Shown: positions 51,844 through 61,156, numbered from the stretch's first letter. The stretch is 64,000 nucleotides of DNA from CAWJLS01 sp963843755 (GCA_963843755.1 CAWJLS010000007.1:186001-250000), one strand, 5' to 3'. The notes: generated from the letters alone by a model not told the origin. Translations and numbers: made by a program.

Positions 51844-53394
51844 CTACGGAACCAGATCGTGGGTCGCGAGGATCCTCAGCAGCCGCTCTTCGAAGGCCTT
51901 CCGGTCGAACCGCCCCACGGAGCGGCGCGCCCGCTCCGCGAGCTCGTGGGTCCAGGGCTCGCCATGGCCGTCGATCAGGCGCTTCGTCAACCCGGCCAGC
52001 TCGTCGGCCGTCCGGAACAGGAAGCCGGTCTCTCCGTGGTCGACGATCTCGAGCTGCCCCGCCTTGGCGATCACGACCGGGATGCACCCCGCGCTCATCG
52101 CCTCGCAGGTCGTCAGCCCGAAATGCTCGAACTTCTCCGGCTGGCGGCGTTCGTTCTCGCCCCAGCCGGCCGCGTGCCAGAAGATCGACGCGTGCCGGTA
52201 CTCCTCGATCAGCCGGTCCAGGCTGAGGTCGATCAGGATCTTCACCGGGTAGCCGTCGGTCAGGTGCTCGAGCTCGGCGAAGTACTCCAGGTCCTCCATG
52301 CGGTTGCGGTGGAGGTTGCCGACCAGGTGGTACTCCCAGCCGTCCGGCACCTGCCCCCGGTCGACCATGCCACGGAACACCCGCAGCATCTCCAGGTGCT
52401 TCTTGTTGTGGGAGCCGTGGAAGAAGCGGCCGACGCTGAGGATCACCTTGCCCTTGTCCCCCGGATCGGGAGCGGAGAAGGTGGTCGTGTCGACGGGTGG
52501 TGCCAGGACCTCGCTCGGCTGCCTCCAGCGCTTCTCGACCCAGGTGCGGGTGAACTCGGAGATCGACAGCAGCAGGTCGTAGCTCGACGGGATCTTCGGA
52601 TCGTGACCGTCGAGTCGTCCGGCCGCACGGCGGGCGAACGTCCGGAGCTTGGTCTCGACGCGGTACTTTCCGGGGTCCACCAGGCGGACGCCGAGCGAGC
52701 GGCGGTCCCCCGAGAGCCCGACCTCGGCCGGGATGAACGTCCGGCACCTGATCTCGAGATCCATCGATCGGTCTGCCGGGAGCGTCTGCCGCTCGATCGT
52801 CAGGGCGTCGTTGCCGAGGGTCCAGCTCACGCCGTTCCCCTGGATGTCCATCACGGATTCCGCCAGGGAGCGGAAGGGTGGTGGGGCGAGCCGGATCCGT
52901 GCCCGGCCGCGGTGGAACGCCCAGGGATGGACCCGTAGACGGGCGACGTTGCGGGACCACCGCGAGCCGCTCGCGTCGGCGCCGTAGAACCCGCCCAGCG
53001 GCTCGACCGCCTCCGGCGTCCGCCGGTCGAAGGTGCGGAGCAGACGGCGGGCGGGCCGGACCAGGACCTGGGGCCAGGGGGACTGGGGAAACAGCACCAC
53101 GTAGACCGACTTGCGCGCCTGCGACGGCAGCCGAGAGAGGTAGGTGCAGTTGATCAGCAGGTCGTACTCGGCGGTGACGGGGGAGAGCTCTCGCTCGGTG
53201 GCCGGGGGCAGGAGCCGAAACCGCGAGCGGGAGAGGTCGATACCGAGGTGCTCGGCGAGGCCCGGCAAGGCGACCGGGTCGGGGCCGAGCAGCTCGACCT
53301 CGTGATCCTGGGAGAGGATCTCCGCCATCACGCCGGCGTAGCGTTCACCACCGCCGCGGGTGTTCCAGTACCGGTTGTACAGGCCGATCTTCAT
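51844..53394 (-). CDS. Glycosyltransferase family 4 with inserted domain
   Basis: The 516-residue GT-B protein starts with NRYWNTRGGGERYAGVMAE (about 7-25), has a donor-binding C-terminal half (about 275-515; SVGRFFHGSHNKKH, then FGLTTCEAMSAGCIPVVIA with the E-x7-E-type glutamate), and would make part of the second glycan. Between the halves, about residues 125-245, lies an extra segment rich in beta-strand sequence (RLRVHPWAFHRGRARIRLAP, SMDLEIRCRTFIPAEVGLSG) which a standard GT4 lacks. The family normally has about 380 residues, which accounts for the extra length. The open frame continues upstream without a start; the ATG at 53394 begins the canonical first strand. It is followed upstream by the GT2 gene (23 bases). 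Confidence 0.85.
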   Translation of the reverse strand: MKIGLYNRYWNTRGGGERYAGVMAEILSQDHEVELLGPDPVALPGLAEHLGIDLSRSRFRLLPPATERELSPVTAEYDLLINCTYLSRLPSQARKSVYVVLFPQSPWPQVLVRPARRLLRTFDRRTPEAVEPLGGFYGADASGSRWSRNVARLRVHPWAFHRGRARIRLAPPPFRSLAESVMDIQGNGVSWTLGNDALTIERQTLPADRSMDLEIRCRTFIPAEVGLSGDRRSLGVRLVDPGKYRVETKLRTFARRAAGRLDGHDPKIPSSYDLLLSISEFTRTWVEKRWRQPSEVLAPPVDTTTFSAPDPGDKGKVILSVGRFFHGSHNKKHLEMLRVFRGMVDRGQVPDGWEYHLVGNLHRNRMEDLEYFAELEHLTDGYPVKILIDLSLDRLIEEYRHASIFWHAAGWGENERRQPEKFEHFGLTTCEAMSAGCIPVVIAKAGQLEIVDHGETGFLFRTADELAGLTKRLIDGHGEPWTHELAERARRSVGRFDRKAFEERLLRILATHDLVP

Positions 53395-53417
53395 GGGATG
53401 TCCAGGAGTTGGGCTTC

Positions 53418-54773
53418 TCAGTGAGCCAGGGCTCCGGCCCGCTTGAGCAGGGCGCGGGGGAGCCGGAAGACCAGGCTCGACAAGGCCTTGAGCCGGACGA
53501 CCAGCTCGCCGCGAGCGCGCACTCCGGGAGCGCCGCGGCGTGTCCTCCAGGCGCGTCGCAGCAGAGCGGCAGTGCTGCGGAGCTCGCCGGCGAACGCTCC
53601 GGCGAGCGCCCGCGGGCCGCCGTTCTTGGCGATCATCAAGAGCTTGTTGCGCACCACGTGGAAGGTGAAGAGCGGCGACCACTCGACGCTCGAGGTGGCG
53701 TGGAGATGGCGGATCGTGCTCCGTGGCTGATAGCGCAGGCGGAAGCCGCGTGAGCGGAGCCTCCAGGACAGGTCGGTATCCTCGTAGTACATGAAGAAGT
53801 CGCGGTCGAACAGGCCGACGGCGTCGAGCGCCGACCGGCGGAGGAGGACGGCCGCGCCGCAGAAGGCGTCCACGTCCTCGGCGCGGTCGTACTGGCCCCG
53901 GTCCGGCTCGTAGATCCCGCGATCGCCGGCGGCGCCGGCCCGGGAGAGCACGGTGCCGGCGTTGTTGATCAGGTCGAACGACTCCGCCCGGATCTGCTCG
54001 GCCGGAATCTCGATCGGATGCTCGGCCAGGGCCGGGCCGAGATCGAACGAGCCGACGTCGGCGGATCCGAGGGCGACCCGCAGGCCGCTCCTGGAGACAC
54101 CGGCAGGTCCCGAGGCCACCAGCCGCAGGCAGGCCATCCGGTCGAGGGGTCCGACCGGCAGGTAGAGAGTTGCCGGGCCGACGATCGGCCGGACCGGCCG
54201 GCCGTCCACGGAGGCCGGCGGTCCGAACCCTTCCTTGAAGACCGGCTTGCGGTACTCGCACCCGTCGAAGGCGGACTCTTCGCCGAGCCAGGCCCACGGC
54301 TGGACGTCCGCTTCCGGCGCCTGCGGAGTCAGGACGATGGCGACGAACGGCCGGAAGAAGAGGATCTTCGAGCAGACCGCGGCGATCTCCGGGTCGCCCT
54401 CTGCGGTGCGTACCAACTCCTCGAGCCAGCACGGGTCCGCGACCGTGTCGTTGTTGACCAGGGCGATCAGCGGGCCCCGTGCCGCGCGGATGCCGGCGTT
54501 GTTGCCTCCGGCGAAGCCCCGATTGCACGCCTGTGGCAACACCCGGACCTCCGGGAAGTCGCGCTCGAGAAGCTCCAGAGACCCGTCGGTCGAGCCGTTG
54601 TCGACCACCAGGATCTCGCGATGCCGGTAGGTCTGACACTCGAGGCTCCGCAGAAGATCGGGCAACAGGGTGGCGCCGTTGTAGTTGACGGTGACCACCG
54701 AAACCAGGGGAGAGTCCGAGGGCCGGTCACCGCCGCGGCCTGCGCGGCGGCCCGAGAGAGGCGGCCGGCTCAT
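53418..54773 (-). CDS. Glycosyltransferase family 2 (rhamnosyltransferase-like) with inserted domain
   Basis: The 451-residue GT-A enzyme has VSVVTVNYNGATLLPDLLRS (about 24-43), the UDP-site VVDNGSTDGS (56-65), the metal motif region ALVNNDTVADP (104-114) and the acceptor motif FMYYEDTDLSWRLR (327-340). The GT2 core should run straight on from about residue 140 (CSKILFF) to about 266 (SFDLINNAGTVLS), but roughly 120 extra residues intervene (141-265), again beta-rich (LRVALGSADVGSFDLGPALA). The ATG overlaps the stop of the sulfotransferase gene (ATGA). Such enzymes transfer rhamnose or other deoxyhexoses; specificity is unknown. Confidence 0.85.
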   Translation of the reverse strand: MSRPPLSGRRAGRGGDRPSDSPLVSVVTVNYNGATLLPDLLRSLECQTYRHREILVVDNGSTDGSLELLERDFPEVRVLPQACNRGFAGGNNAGIRAARGPLIALVNNDTVADPCWLEELVRTAEGDPEIAAVCSKILFFRPFVAIVLTPQAPEADVQPWAWLGEESAFDGCEYRKPVFKEGFGPPASVDGRPVRPIVGPATLYLPVGPLDRMACLRLVASGPAGVSRSGLRVALGSADVGSFDLGPALAEHPIEIPAEQIRAESFDLINNAGTVLSRAGAAGDRGIYEPDRGQYDRAEDVDAFCGAAVLLRRSALDAVGLFDRDFFMYYEDTDLSWRLRSRGFRLRYQPRSTIRHLHATSSVEWSPLFTFHVVRNKLLMIAKNGGPRALAGAFAGELRSTAALLRRAWRTRRGAPGVRARGELVVRLKALSSLVFRLPRALLKRAGALAH

Positions 54774-55891
54774 TGCTGTTCCCGGTTGACGAATCGGGCC
54801 ACTCCCCGCACGGCGCGGCGCAGGGCGCGGGTCGATCGGTACAGGGGGCTCGAGAGGATCGAGAGCAGGTGGCGCTGGACCTTCGCCAGCTCGGCTTCCG
54901 CGCGTTCTGCCCGGCGCTCGAACCGGGCACGCTCGCGGTGGTCGTCGTCGCTCTCGAGCTCTCCGAGGCGCGCGGCCAGGCGCTGGATCTCCGCGTGGAG
55001 CCTGTCGATGTCGGGGACGAAGAGGGTCGTGGCGGAGTCGAGCTGTGCATCGGCCGTCTCGAAGGCCGGTGCCAGGTGGTCGAGATCGCCTCGGGCCGCC
55101 GCCTCCAGCGCCCCGTACAGATCGGCGACCCAGGACGGCAGGCCGGGCTCCCGGCGCAGCTCCTCGACCGATGCCTCGTGGTGGCGCTCGGACGGCCGGA
55201 GAAACTCGTCGATCGCCGGCGCGCAGTCCTCGGGGGAGACGGGCCAGGGGAGGTCGAGATCGCGGCTCATCCGGTCGACGACGGGTCGCCAGTCCGCCAG
55301 CAGGCGCTCGAAGGAGACGAATGTTCTCCTCCGGCCTTGCGTGTAGCGGATCGCATCGAGGGTGTCGGACAGGTAGAGCAGGATGCACTTGGTCGGCGAG
55401 AACTGGTTGCGTCGCTGCAACGAGCCGATCACTTCGAGGGGGTTGCGCACCAAGATGGCGAAGCGCGTGTCGACCCGGAGCTCGTCCAGCAGGTCGATCC
55501 AGAGGGGGAGCAGCCGGCCGAGGCGCGGGTCCTTCACCCCCCAGAGCGGCAGGTTCAGGAACCGGTTCTCGATCAGGCTCCGCAGCTCGTCGCGCGACGC
55601 CTGGACCTCCTCCAGGTCCCGCCAGCCCCTGGGCATCGGCCGGTAGTCGTGCCAGGCGGAGCCGGCCCGGGAGAGCAGGCTCTCGTGGAGGTCGAAGATC
55701 TGGCGGTGCTCCCAGTACCCTTGACGGTTGTCGAACCTCGCGGGCAGGAGATCGTCACCCAGCTCGACCCCGAGCAGGTTCAAGACCCGCGTGAGCGCCG
55801 AGGTTCCACTCCGATGGGGACCGAGGATGAGAAGCGATTGACTCAGAGGAACACCGTTTGGAGCTGCTTCGTTTCGCACGCACATTACCAT
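54770..55891 (-). CDS. Sulfotransferase family protein with C-terminal coiled coil
   Basis: The 373-residue protein has the PAPS P-loop LLILGPHRSGTSALTRVLNL (about 20-39) and a second motif FAILVRNPLEVIGSLQRRN (about 142-160) in the 3'-phosphate position. The last 90 residues form a charged coiled coil (about 285-345, ESDDDHRERARFERRAERAE) and end in a basic tail. It probably sulfates a sugar of the second glycan; the coiled coil could dock it to the glycosyltransferases. It is first of a leftward operon with GT2 and GT4, and divergent from the GT2 at 56010 (118-base gap). No strong ribosome site precedes the ATG; a second ATG two codons later is equally possible. Confidence 0.82.
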   Translation of the reverse strand: MVMCVRNEAAPNGVPLSQSLLILGPHRSGTSALTRVLNLLGVELGDDLLPARFDNRQGYWEHRQIFDLHESLLSRAGSAWHDYRPMPRGWRDLEEVQASRDELRSLIENRFLNLPLWGVKDPRLGRLLPLWIDLLDELRVDTRFAILVRNPLEVIGSLQRRNQFSPTKCILLYLSDTLDAIRYTQGRRRTFVSFERLLADWRPVVDRMSRDLDLPWPVSPEDCAPAIDEFLRPSERHHEASVEELRREPGLPSWVADLYGALEAAARGDLDHLAPAFETADAQLDSATTLFVPDIDRLHAEIQRLAARLGELESDDDHRERARFERRAERAEAELAKVQRHLLSILSSPLYRSTRALRRAVRGVARFVNREQQ

Positions 55892-56009
55892 GAGAGCATA
55901 GGTCCGGACAGAGGTTCCGCGACGAGGCGAGGGCGGTCGTCTGTGCTACTCTCACGCGCCGGACCCTTCGCTCCGCCACCCCCACAGCACGGTTCGCCCT
56001 CGGCCCCGC

Positions 56010-57080
56010 ATGCCCTCAGCCGACCACTCGAACGTCCGGCTCTCGGTCGTCATTCCGACCCACGACACCCGGTCGCTGGCCCTGGCCTGTCTCGACAAGA
56101 TCTTCGCGGCCGGCAGCCCCTCTCCCGAGGTCGTGCTGCTGGACGACGGCAGCACCGACGGCACCGCCGAGGCGGTTCGAGAACGGTTCCCGGCGGTCCG
56201 TGTGCTGTGCAACGAGCGTGCCCTCGGCTTCACCGAGGCGGCCAACCGCGGCCTCGGCGCGGCGACCGGGCGCCTGGTGGTGCTGCTCAACAGCGACACG
56301 GAGGTCGACGCCGGGGCGTGGCAGGCGGTCGAGGCCGCCTTCGCCGCCAACCCGTCGCTGGGGATCGTCGGTGCGGCCCTGCGCTATCCGGACGGCACGC
56401 CCCAGTGGAGCGGTGGTGGGGAGCCGTCCCATCGCTGGCTGTTCGGCCTGGCGAGCGGCCTGCCGGCTCTCCTGGGCCGGCTTCCGGGGGTCCGCGCCCT
56501 GCGCCCGGTGCGGGGGGCTTCGGGTGAGCCGGTGGAGTGGGTCACCGGCGCCGCCATGGCCCTGCGGAGAGAGGTTCTGGAGCGGGTCGGCCCGCTCGAT
56601 CCCTCCTTCCGGCTCTACGGCCAGGATCTCGACCTCTGCACGCGGGCCCGTGCCGCCGGCTGGTGGGTGGCGGTGGCGCCGTCGTTCCGCGTCCTCCACC
56701 ACCACGGCGCCACGATCGGGCGCCAGGCCGGGGCGGCCGGTGCCGCCAACCCGGAGTGGCTGTGGCGCGACCTGGTCCGCTGGGGGGCCAAGCACCGCGG
56801 TCCCGCCTGGGCCCGCCGGGCCGCCGCCGCGCTCCGCGCCGGGGCGACCCTGCGCCTGGCCGGCCGCTCGTTGGCCGGGGCGTTTCTCCTCGGTACCGCC
56901 CGGAATGCCTGGCGACGCGATAGCCTTGCCTTCCGACGGGCGGCCGCAGGGGTCCGGGACGAGCTGCGGATCGTGACCAGCCGGCCTCCCGGCGGACCGC
57001 CTCCCGGCGCCGACTCCGGTCGAGGCGCCGGCTCGGCCGGTGGCTCAGGCGCTGGCACCCACGGAACGACAGGCTCATGA
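56010..57080 (+). CDS. Glycosyltransferase family 2
   Basis: The 356-residue GT-A enzyme has VRLSVVIPTHDTRSLALACL (about 9-28), the nucleotide motif LLDDGSTDGTAEA (42-54) and the metal motif LLNSDTEVDAG (90-100). The acceptor-side motif GPLDPSFRLYGQDLDLCTRA (about 193-212) follows, the usual order for polysaccharide GT2 enzymes. A basic C-terminal region and a disordered Pro/Gly tail close it (about 325-356). Its stop overlaps the start of the ABC permease gene (ATGA), so glycan synthesis and export are co-expressed. Acceptor and donor are unknown. Confidence 0.87.
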   Translation: MPSADHSNVRLSVVIPTHDTRSLALACLDKIFAAGSPSPEVVLLDDGSTDGTAEAVRERFPAVRVLCNERALGFTEAANRGLGAATGRLVVLLNSDTEVDAGAWQAVEAAFAANPSLGIVGAALRYPDGTPQWSGGGEPSHRWLFGLASGLPALLGRLPGVRALRPVRGASGEPVEWVTGAAMALRREVLERVGPLDPSFRLYGQDLDLCTRARAAGWWVAVAPSFRVLHHHGATIGRQAGAAGAANPEWLWRDLVRWGAKHRGPAWARRAAAALRAGATLRLAGRSLAGAFLLGTARNAWRRDSLAFRRAAAGVRDELRIVTSRPPGGPPPGADSGRGAGSAGGSGAGTHGTTGS

Positions 57081-57841
57081 TCGAACTGCTCCGCTACCGA
57101 GACCTCGTGCGCGCGCTGGTCGTTCGCGACCTCAAAGTCCGCTACCGTCGCTCGACCATCGGCTTCCTGTGGACCATGCTCCAGCCGATGTTCACCATGC
57201 TGGTGCTGACGCTGGTGTTCAGCAAGGTCTTCCGGTTCTCGCTGCCCCACTACCCGGTCTACGCCCTCGCCGGCATCATGTTCTGGAACTTCTTCAGCCA
57301 GAGCGTGACCACCGCCATGAACAGCCTGCGGGGCAACGCGCAGCTCCTGACCAAGATCCCGGTGCCGAAGGCGGTCTTCCCCCTCGCCACCGTGATCGCG
57401 GGTGTCATCAACCTGCTGTTCGCCCTGGTGCCCCTGTTCGCGATCCTGCTGATCACCGGCCATCCGATCCGCCTCGCGGTGCTGTTCCTGCCGGTCGCCA
57501 TCCTGATCGCGGCGCTGTTCACCCTCGGGGCGGGGCTCCTCTTGTCGCCGATGGCGGTGTTCTTCTACGACACGGTCGAAATGGTCACTGTCGTGCTGAC
57601 GCTGTTGATGTACATGACGCCGGTCTTCTACCCGATGGACATCGTGCCCGCCAAGTACCTCTGGGTGGTCCGCTACAATCCGCTGCGGTCGGTGATGGAG
57701 GTCTTCCGCGACCCGATCTACTTCGGCAAGATCCCGCCGCTGCCGCACCTGGCGGTCGCCCTGGGGGTCGCGGCCATCGCCCTGGTGGTCGGCATCATCG
57801 CCTTCCGTCGCAGCAGCGACCGCATCCCGTTCTACGTATGA
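57077..57841 (+). CDS. wzm: ABC-2 type polysaccharide exporter permease (Wzm)
   Basis: The 254-residue protein has an N-terminal amphipathic stretch with RDLKVRYRRSTIGFLWTMLQ (about 17-36), the hallmark of ABC-2 polysaccharide permeases (KpsM/Wzm/TagG). Six membrane helices follow, and the C-terminal part reads RYNPLRSVMEVFRDPIYFG (about 196-214). Together with the overlapping ATPase gene it exports a lipid-linked glycan across the inner membrane, independently of any Wzx flippase. Its length and topology are typical. The start overlaps the upstream GT2 stop by four bases. Confidence 0.92.
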   Translation: MIELLRYRDLVRALVVRDLKVRYRRSTIGFLWTMLQPMFTMLVLTLVFSKVFRFSLPHYPVYALAGIMFWNFFSQSVTTAMNSLRGNAQLLTKIPVPKAVFPLATVIAGVINLLFALVPLFAILLITGHPIRLAVLFLPVAILIAALFTLGAGLLLSPMAVFFYDTVEMVTVVLTLLMYMTPVFYPMDIVPAKYLWVVRYNPLRSVMEVFRDPIYFGKIPPLPHLAVALGVAAIALVVGIIAFRRSSDRIPFYV

Positions 57842-58605
57842 CGAGCGCCCGCGAAGTCATCGAGCTGCAGGACGTGTCGCTCTGCTATCGCCTGGCGAAG
57901 CAGAAGATCCCCTCGCTCAAGGAGTACGCGATCCATTTCGTCAAGGGGTCGCTCGCCTACGAGCAGCTCTGGGCCCTGAACGAGGTTTCGCTGACGGTGG
58001 CGGAGGGGGAGACGATCGGCATCGTCGGCCGCAACGGCGCCGGCAAGAGCACCCTGCTCAAGGTCATCTCCGGTGTGCTCAAGCCGACCCGCGGACGGCT
58101 CCGTCGGCGTGGCTGGGTGGCGCCGATCCTGGAGCTCGGCACCGGCTTCGACTTCGAGCTCACCGGCTACGAGAACGTCTACCTGAACGCTCTCCTGCTG
58201 GGGCGCCAGCGCCGGGAGATCGACGAGCGTCTGGACCAGATCGTCGAGTTCTCCGGCCTCGGCGACTTCATTCGCAGCCCGATCCGCAACTACTCCTCCG
58301 GCATGCTGGCCCGGCTCGGCTTCGCCATCGCCACCGCCTGGAAACCGGACGTGCTGATCCTCGACGAGGTTCTGGCGGTGGGCGACGCACGCTTCCTCAA
58401 GCGGTGCGAGCGGCGGATCGAGGAGTTCCGGCAGGCGGGGACGACGATCCTCATTGTCTCCCACGACCCCGACGCCGTGCGCAAGAACTGCCGCCGCTGC
58501 CTGTGGCTGGAGCGGGGGAAGCTGCTCGCCGACGGGCCGACCGCCGAGATCCTCGACCGGTATCGCGAGTTCAGCGAGGGGAACGGGACCCGTCCGGGCG
58601 TCTGA
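57838..58605 (+). CDS. wzt: ABC-type polysaccharide exporter ATPase (Wzt), short form
   Basis: The 255-residue protein has Walker A GRNGAGKST (about 64-72), the characteristic LELGTGFDFELTGYENVYLN, the ABC signature YSSGMLARLGFAIA (about 157-170), Walker B VLILDEVLAVGD and the switch His in LIVSHD. It drives the Wzm permease. The C-terminal carbohydrate-binding domain of O9a-type Wzt is absent, so export does not depend on recognition of a capped chain end by Wzt, as for KpsT/TagH-like systems. The start overlaps the Wzm stop (ATGA). The 3' end overlaps the opposing GT4 reading frame by 35 bases. Confidence 0.93.
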   Translation: MTSAREVIELQDVSLCYRLAKQKIPSLKEYAIHFVKGSLAYEQLWALNEVSLTVAEGETIGIVGRNGAGKSTLLKVISGVLKPTRGRLRRRGWVAPILELGTGFDFELTGYENVYLNALLLGRQRREIDERLDQIVEFSGLGDFIRSPIRNYSSGMLARLGFAIATAWKPDVLILDEVLAVGDARFLKRCERRIEEFRQAGTTILIVSHDPDAVRKNCRRCLWLERGKLLADGPTAEILDRYREFSEGNGTRPGV

Positions 58606-59798
58606 CGCCGCGGTAGACGGCGAGGAGCGCCGCGGCCACCGTCGCCGGTGCGTGCCGCGCTGCGAGCAGGCGGCGGCCCCCTGCGCAGAGCGCTTCGACC
58701 AGGGCGGGATCGTGCGCCAGGCGCGCGACCTGCTCCGCCAGCTCCTCCGCCGTCCGGCCGATCAGCAGCTCCCGCCCGTCCTCGGCCGCCAGGCCGGCGG
58801 CGGCCTCGGGCGTCGCCACCACGGGGACGCCCCGTGCCCAGCTCTCCAGGATCTTCATGCGGATGCCGGAGGCGATGCGCAGCGGCACGACCTGGATCGA
58901 GCCGCGGGGAAAGGCGTCCCGGCTGTCGGCCGGGGGGCGGTGGACGGTGACCCCGGGCGGCGGGTCGCGGTCGGCCGCCGGGGCGAACAGGTGGAGCCGG
59001 GCGCCGGGGCACCGCGCCAGCACCGCCGGCCAGACGGTGTCGACAAACCAGCGGACCGCGTCCTCGTTGGGCCGCCAGCCGCCGCTGCCGAGGAGGACGA
59101 GGGCCGGGTGCCCCGGGAGTGCCTCGTCCGCCGGCGGGAGCGCGGCCGGGAAGGGGGGCGGCACGACGGTCGGGGAGGGCGGTCCCTTCCGAGTGAGTCC
59201 GGACGGCGGAGGCGAGCCGCTCGAGGGTCCGGGCGTCCTCCCGGGTGAGCGCCACCGTGGCGGCGACCGAGGCCACGGCCCGCCCCTCGAAACGGGCGAG
59301 GCGCCGCGCCTCCCGGTGGAGCCAGGGGCCGGCCCAGGGGTGGAGCCCGGCGGTTGCGGACCAGAGATCGCTCTCCACGTTCTGGGCCCGCAGGACGACC
59401 GGCACGCCGCGGCGCCGGGCCGGGGCGGCCTGGGCGAGGGCGTGGAGCTGCTCGCAGTGGACGACGTCGAACGGTTGCTCGGCGAGCAGCCGCTCGACCG
59501 CCCGGGCCACCTCGGGGCGGCGGTGGCGGGCGATGGCGTAGGGCGCGCCGCCGAGGGACGAGAGCAGCGGCCCCACCGCGCCGATGGGGTGGCACGGCAC
59601 CAGCACCGGGCGACAGACAGGGGCGAGCGCCTGGGCGAGGGCGTCGCGCTCCGCCGCCGGCACGGATCGGTCGACCGGCGCCACCAGGGTCACCTCGACC
59701 GCCGCCCGCCCCAGGGCGCGGAGCGTTTCGAGCACCGCCAGCCGCCCGCCGTCGACCGGTGGCACGGGGGGCTTGGTGCCGATCCAGAGAACCTTCAT
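58571..59798 (-). pseudogene. Glycosyltransferase family 4 split by a frameshift
   Basis: The N-terminal half is in one frame (starting at 59798, MKVLWIGTKPPVPPVDGGRL, then HCEQLHALAQ and LRAQNVESDLW) and breaks near 59165-59215. The C-terminal half is in another (58571 to about 59164; LVLLGSGGWRPNEDAVRWF, RIASGIRMKILESWARGVPV). Joined, they make a GT4 of about 409 residues of normal length, with the donor-site glutamate in the C-terminal half. One inserted or deleted base in the C/G-rich stretch near 59180 would explain it. It may be a real pseudogene, a programmed frameshift or a sequencing error. The N-terminal frame alone would add over 200 residues of nonsense. Confidence 0.8.
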
Positions 59799-59860
59799 AG
59801 AATGCTCGGGCCGCCGGCGAGGGACGTGGGGGAGCGGATGCCGGCGACGCCCGTCGAGGG

Positions 59861-61156
59861 ATGCCCGAGATGACCGCAAGCGACCAGAGAGCCCCGGGGA
59901 CCGGTCCGTCCTGGCCGATGCCGTTCGCGCCGAGCACCCCGGGGGACGGCGCCCTCACGCGCCGCCAGTGGCTGATCCTCCTGGCGCTCTTCGTCCTGCT
60001 CCACTACGGAGCCCTCCTGGTCTCGCTGATCACCGGAAACTTCGATCCGGCACCCAATCACGACCACATCCACGTGGCGCGCCAGGTGCTGGCGCAAGGC
60101 TACCCCACGATCGCCATCTGGCCGCCCGGCTTCGGCTACTACCTGGCGCTCAAGATGGCCGTGGCCTCGGCGCTCGGCATCCCGTACTGGACCGGCAAGC
60201 TGTGGGCGGACGCCCTGCTCGTCGTCACCTCGGGGGTGCTGTCGACGGTGCTGGCGCTCCGGCTCACCGGCGACCGCACCCTCGCCGTCTGCGCCGGCCT
60301 CGGCCTGGCCGCGGCGCCGCTCTTCGCCCTTGCCAGCGCCGAAGATCTGGCGGTCATCCTGTTCCAGCCGCTCTTCCTGGCGGCGCTGATCGTGTTCGTC
60401 GACGCCCTCCGGCGGCTCGGTGAGCGCGGGCAGGTGGCGGCCGGCCGCTTCGCCGGCGCCGGCGCCCTGCTCGGCCTCTCCTGCCTGGTGCGCGCCAACC
60501 CCCAGTTCCTGCTGCCGGTGGCGGCGCCCCTGGTCTGGTGGGTCGCCCGCCGGAGCCGGTGCCGCCGTCCGTTCCTGCGGGCGGCGCTCGCGGTCGGCTT
60601 GGCCCTGCTGGCCCAGATTCTGGTGCTTCTCCCGTGGTCGCTGGCCCAGCGCGCCGAAGCGGGCAAGAGCGGCGTCTTCGCCGCGCCGGTCGTCTACTAC
60701 GCCTACTTCGACGGCATGGGGCGGCACCACGGGTTCGAGGTCTCGGACGCCTTGCGGGCCGACCCCGATCCGCCGCCGCTGTCGTTCGAAGGGGTGGTGG
60801 ACTTCAACCGCGAGTGGCTGCACCGCGACCCGTGGGCGCTGGCGAAGCTCTACGCGGTCAAGGTCGTGCGCACCTGGTACCTGTCGGACAGCGGGCGCTG
60901 GGACCTCTGGATCCTGCTGCTCCATGCGCCGTGGTGGATCCTGGCGGCATTCGGTACCTGGTGGTGGTGGCGCGCGGCGCCGCGCGATCCGGCGCTCTGG
61001 CTGGTGCTGCTGGTGGTGGTCTACCTGTGGGGCATCTCGGCCGCCGTCTCCGGGCTCGCCCGCTACATGGTGCCGGTCTACGGGTTGCTCGGGCTGCTGG
61101 CCGGGGTGAGCGTGCGGCGGGGGCTCCGCCGGCTCAGGCCTTCTCGAGCTCGTTGA
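59861..61156 (+). CDS. GT-C fold membrane glycosyltransferase-like protein
   Basis: The 431-residue protein has about nine to ten membrane helices. The first extracytoplasmic loop carries NFDPAPNHDHIHVARQVLAQ (about 59-78), the acidic position used by ArnT/PMT-type GT-C enzymes for catalysis. After the core helices, a loop with DALRADPDPPP (about 296-306) precedes the last helices. It probably uses a polyprenyl-phosphate sugar to modify a glycan or lipid outside the cytoplasm. The ATG is preceded by GAGGG at short distance; the next in-frame ATG is three codons on. It is divergent from the frameshifted GT4. The next 144 bases (61157-61300) show only a duplicated TTGACCAGGG and no gene. Confidence 0.75.
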   Translation: MPEMTASDQRAPGTGPSWPMPFAPSTPGDGALTRRQWLILLALFVLLHYGALLVSLITGNFDPAPNHDHIHVARQVLAQGYPTIAIWPPGFGYYLALKMAVASALGIPYWTGKLWADALLVVTSGVLSTVLALRLTGDRTLAVCAGLGLAAAPLFALASAEDLAVILFQPLFLAALIVFVDALRRLGERGQVAAGRFAGAGALLGLSCLVRANPQFLLPVAAPLVWWVARRSRCRRPFLRAALAVGLALLAQILVLLPWSLAQRAEAGKSGVFAAPVVYYAYFDGMGRHHGFEVSDALRADPDPPPLSFEGVVDFNREWLHRDPWALAKLYAVKVVRTWYLSDSGRWDLWILLLHAPWWILAAFGTWWWWRAAPRDPALWLVLLVVVYLWGISAAVSGLARYMVPVYGLLGLLAGVSVRRGLRRLRPSRAR

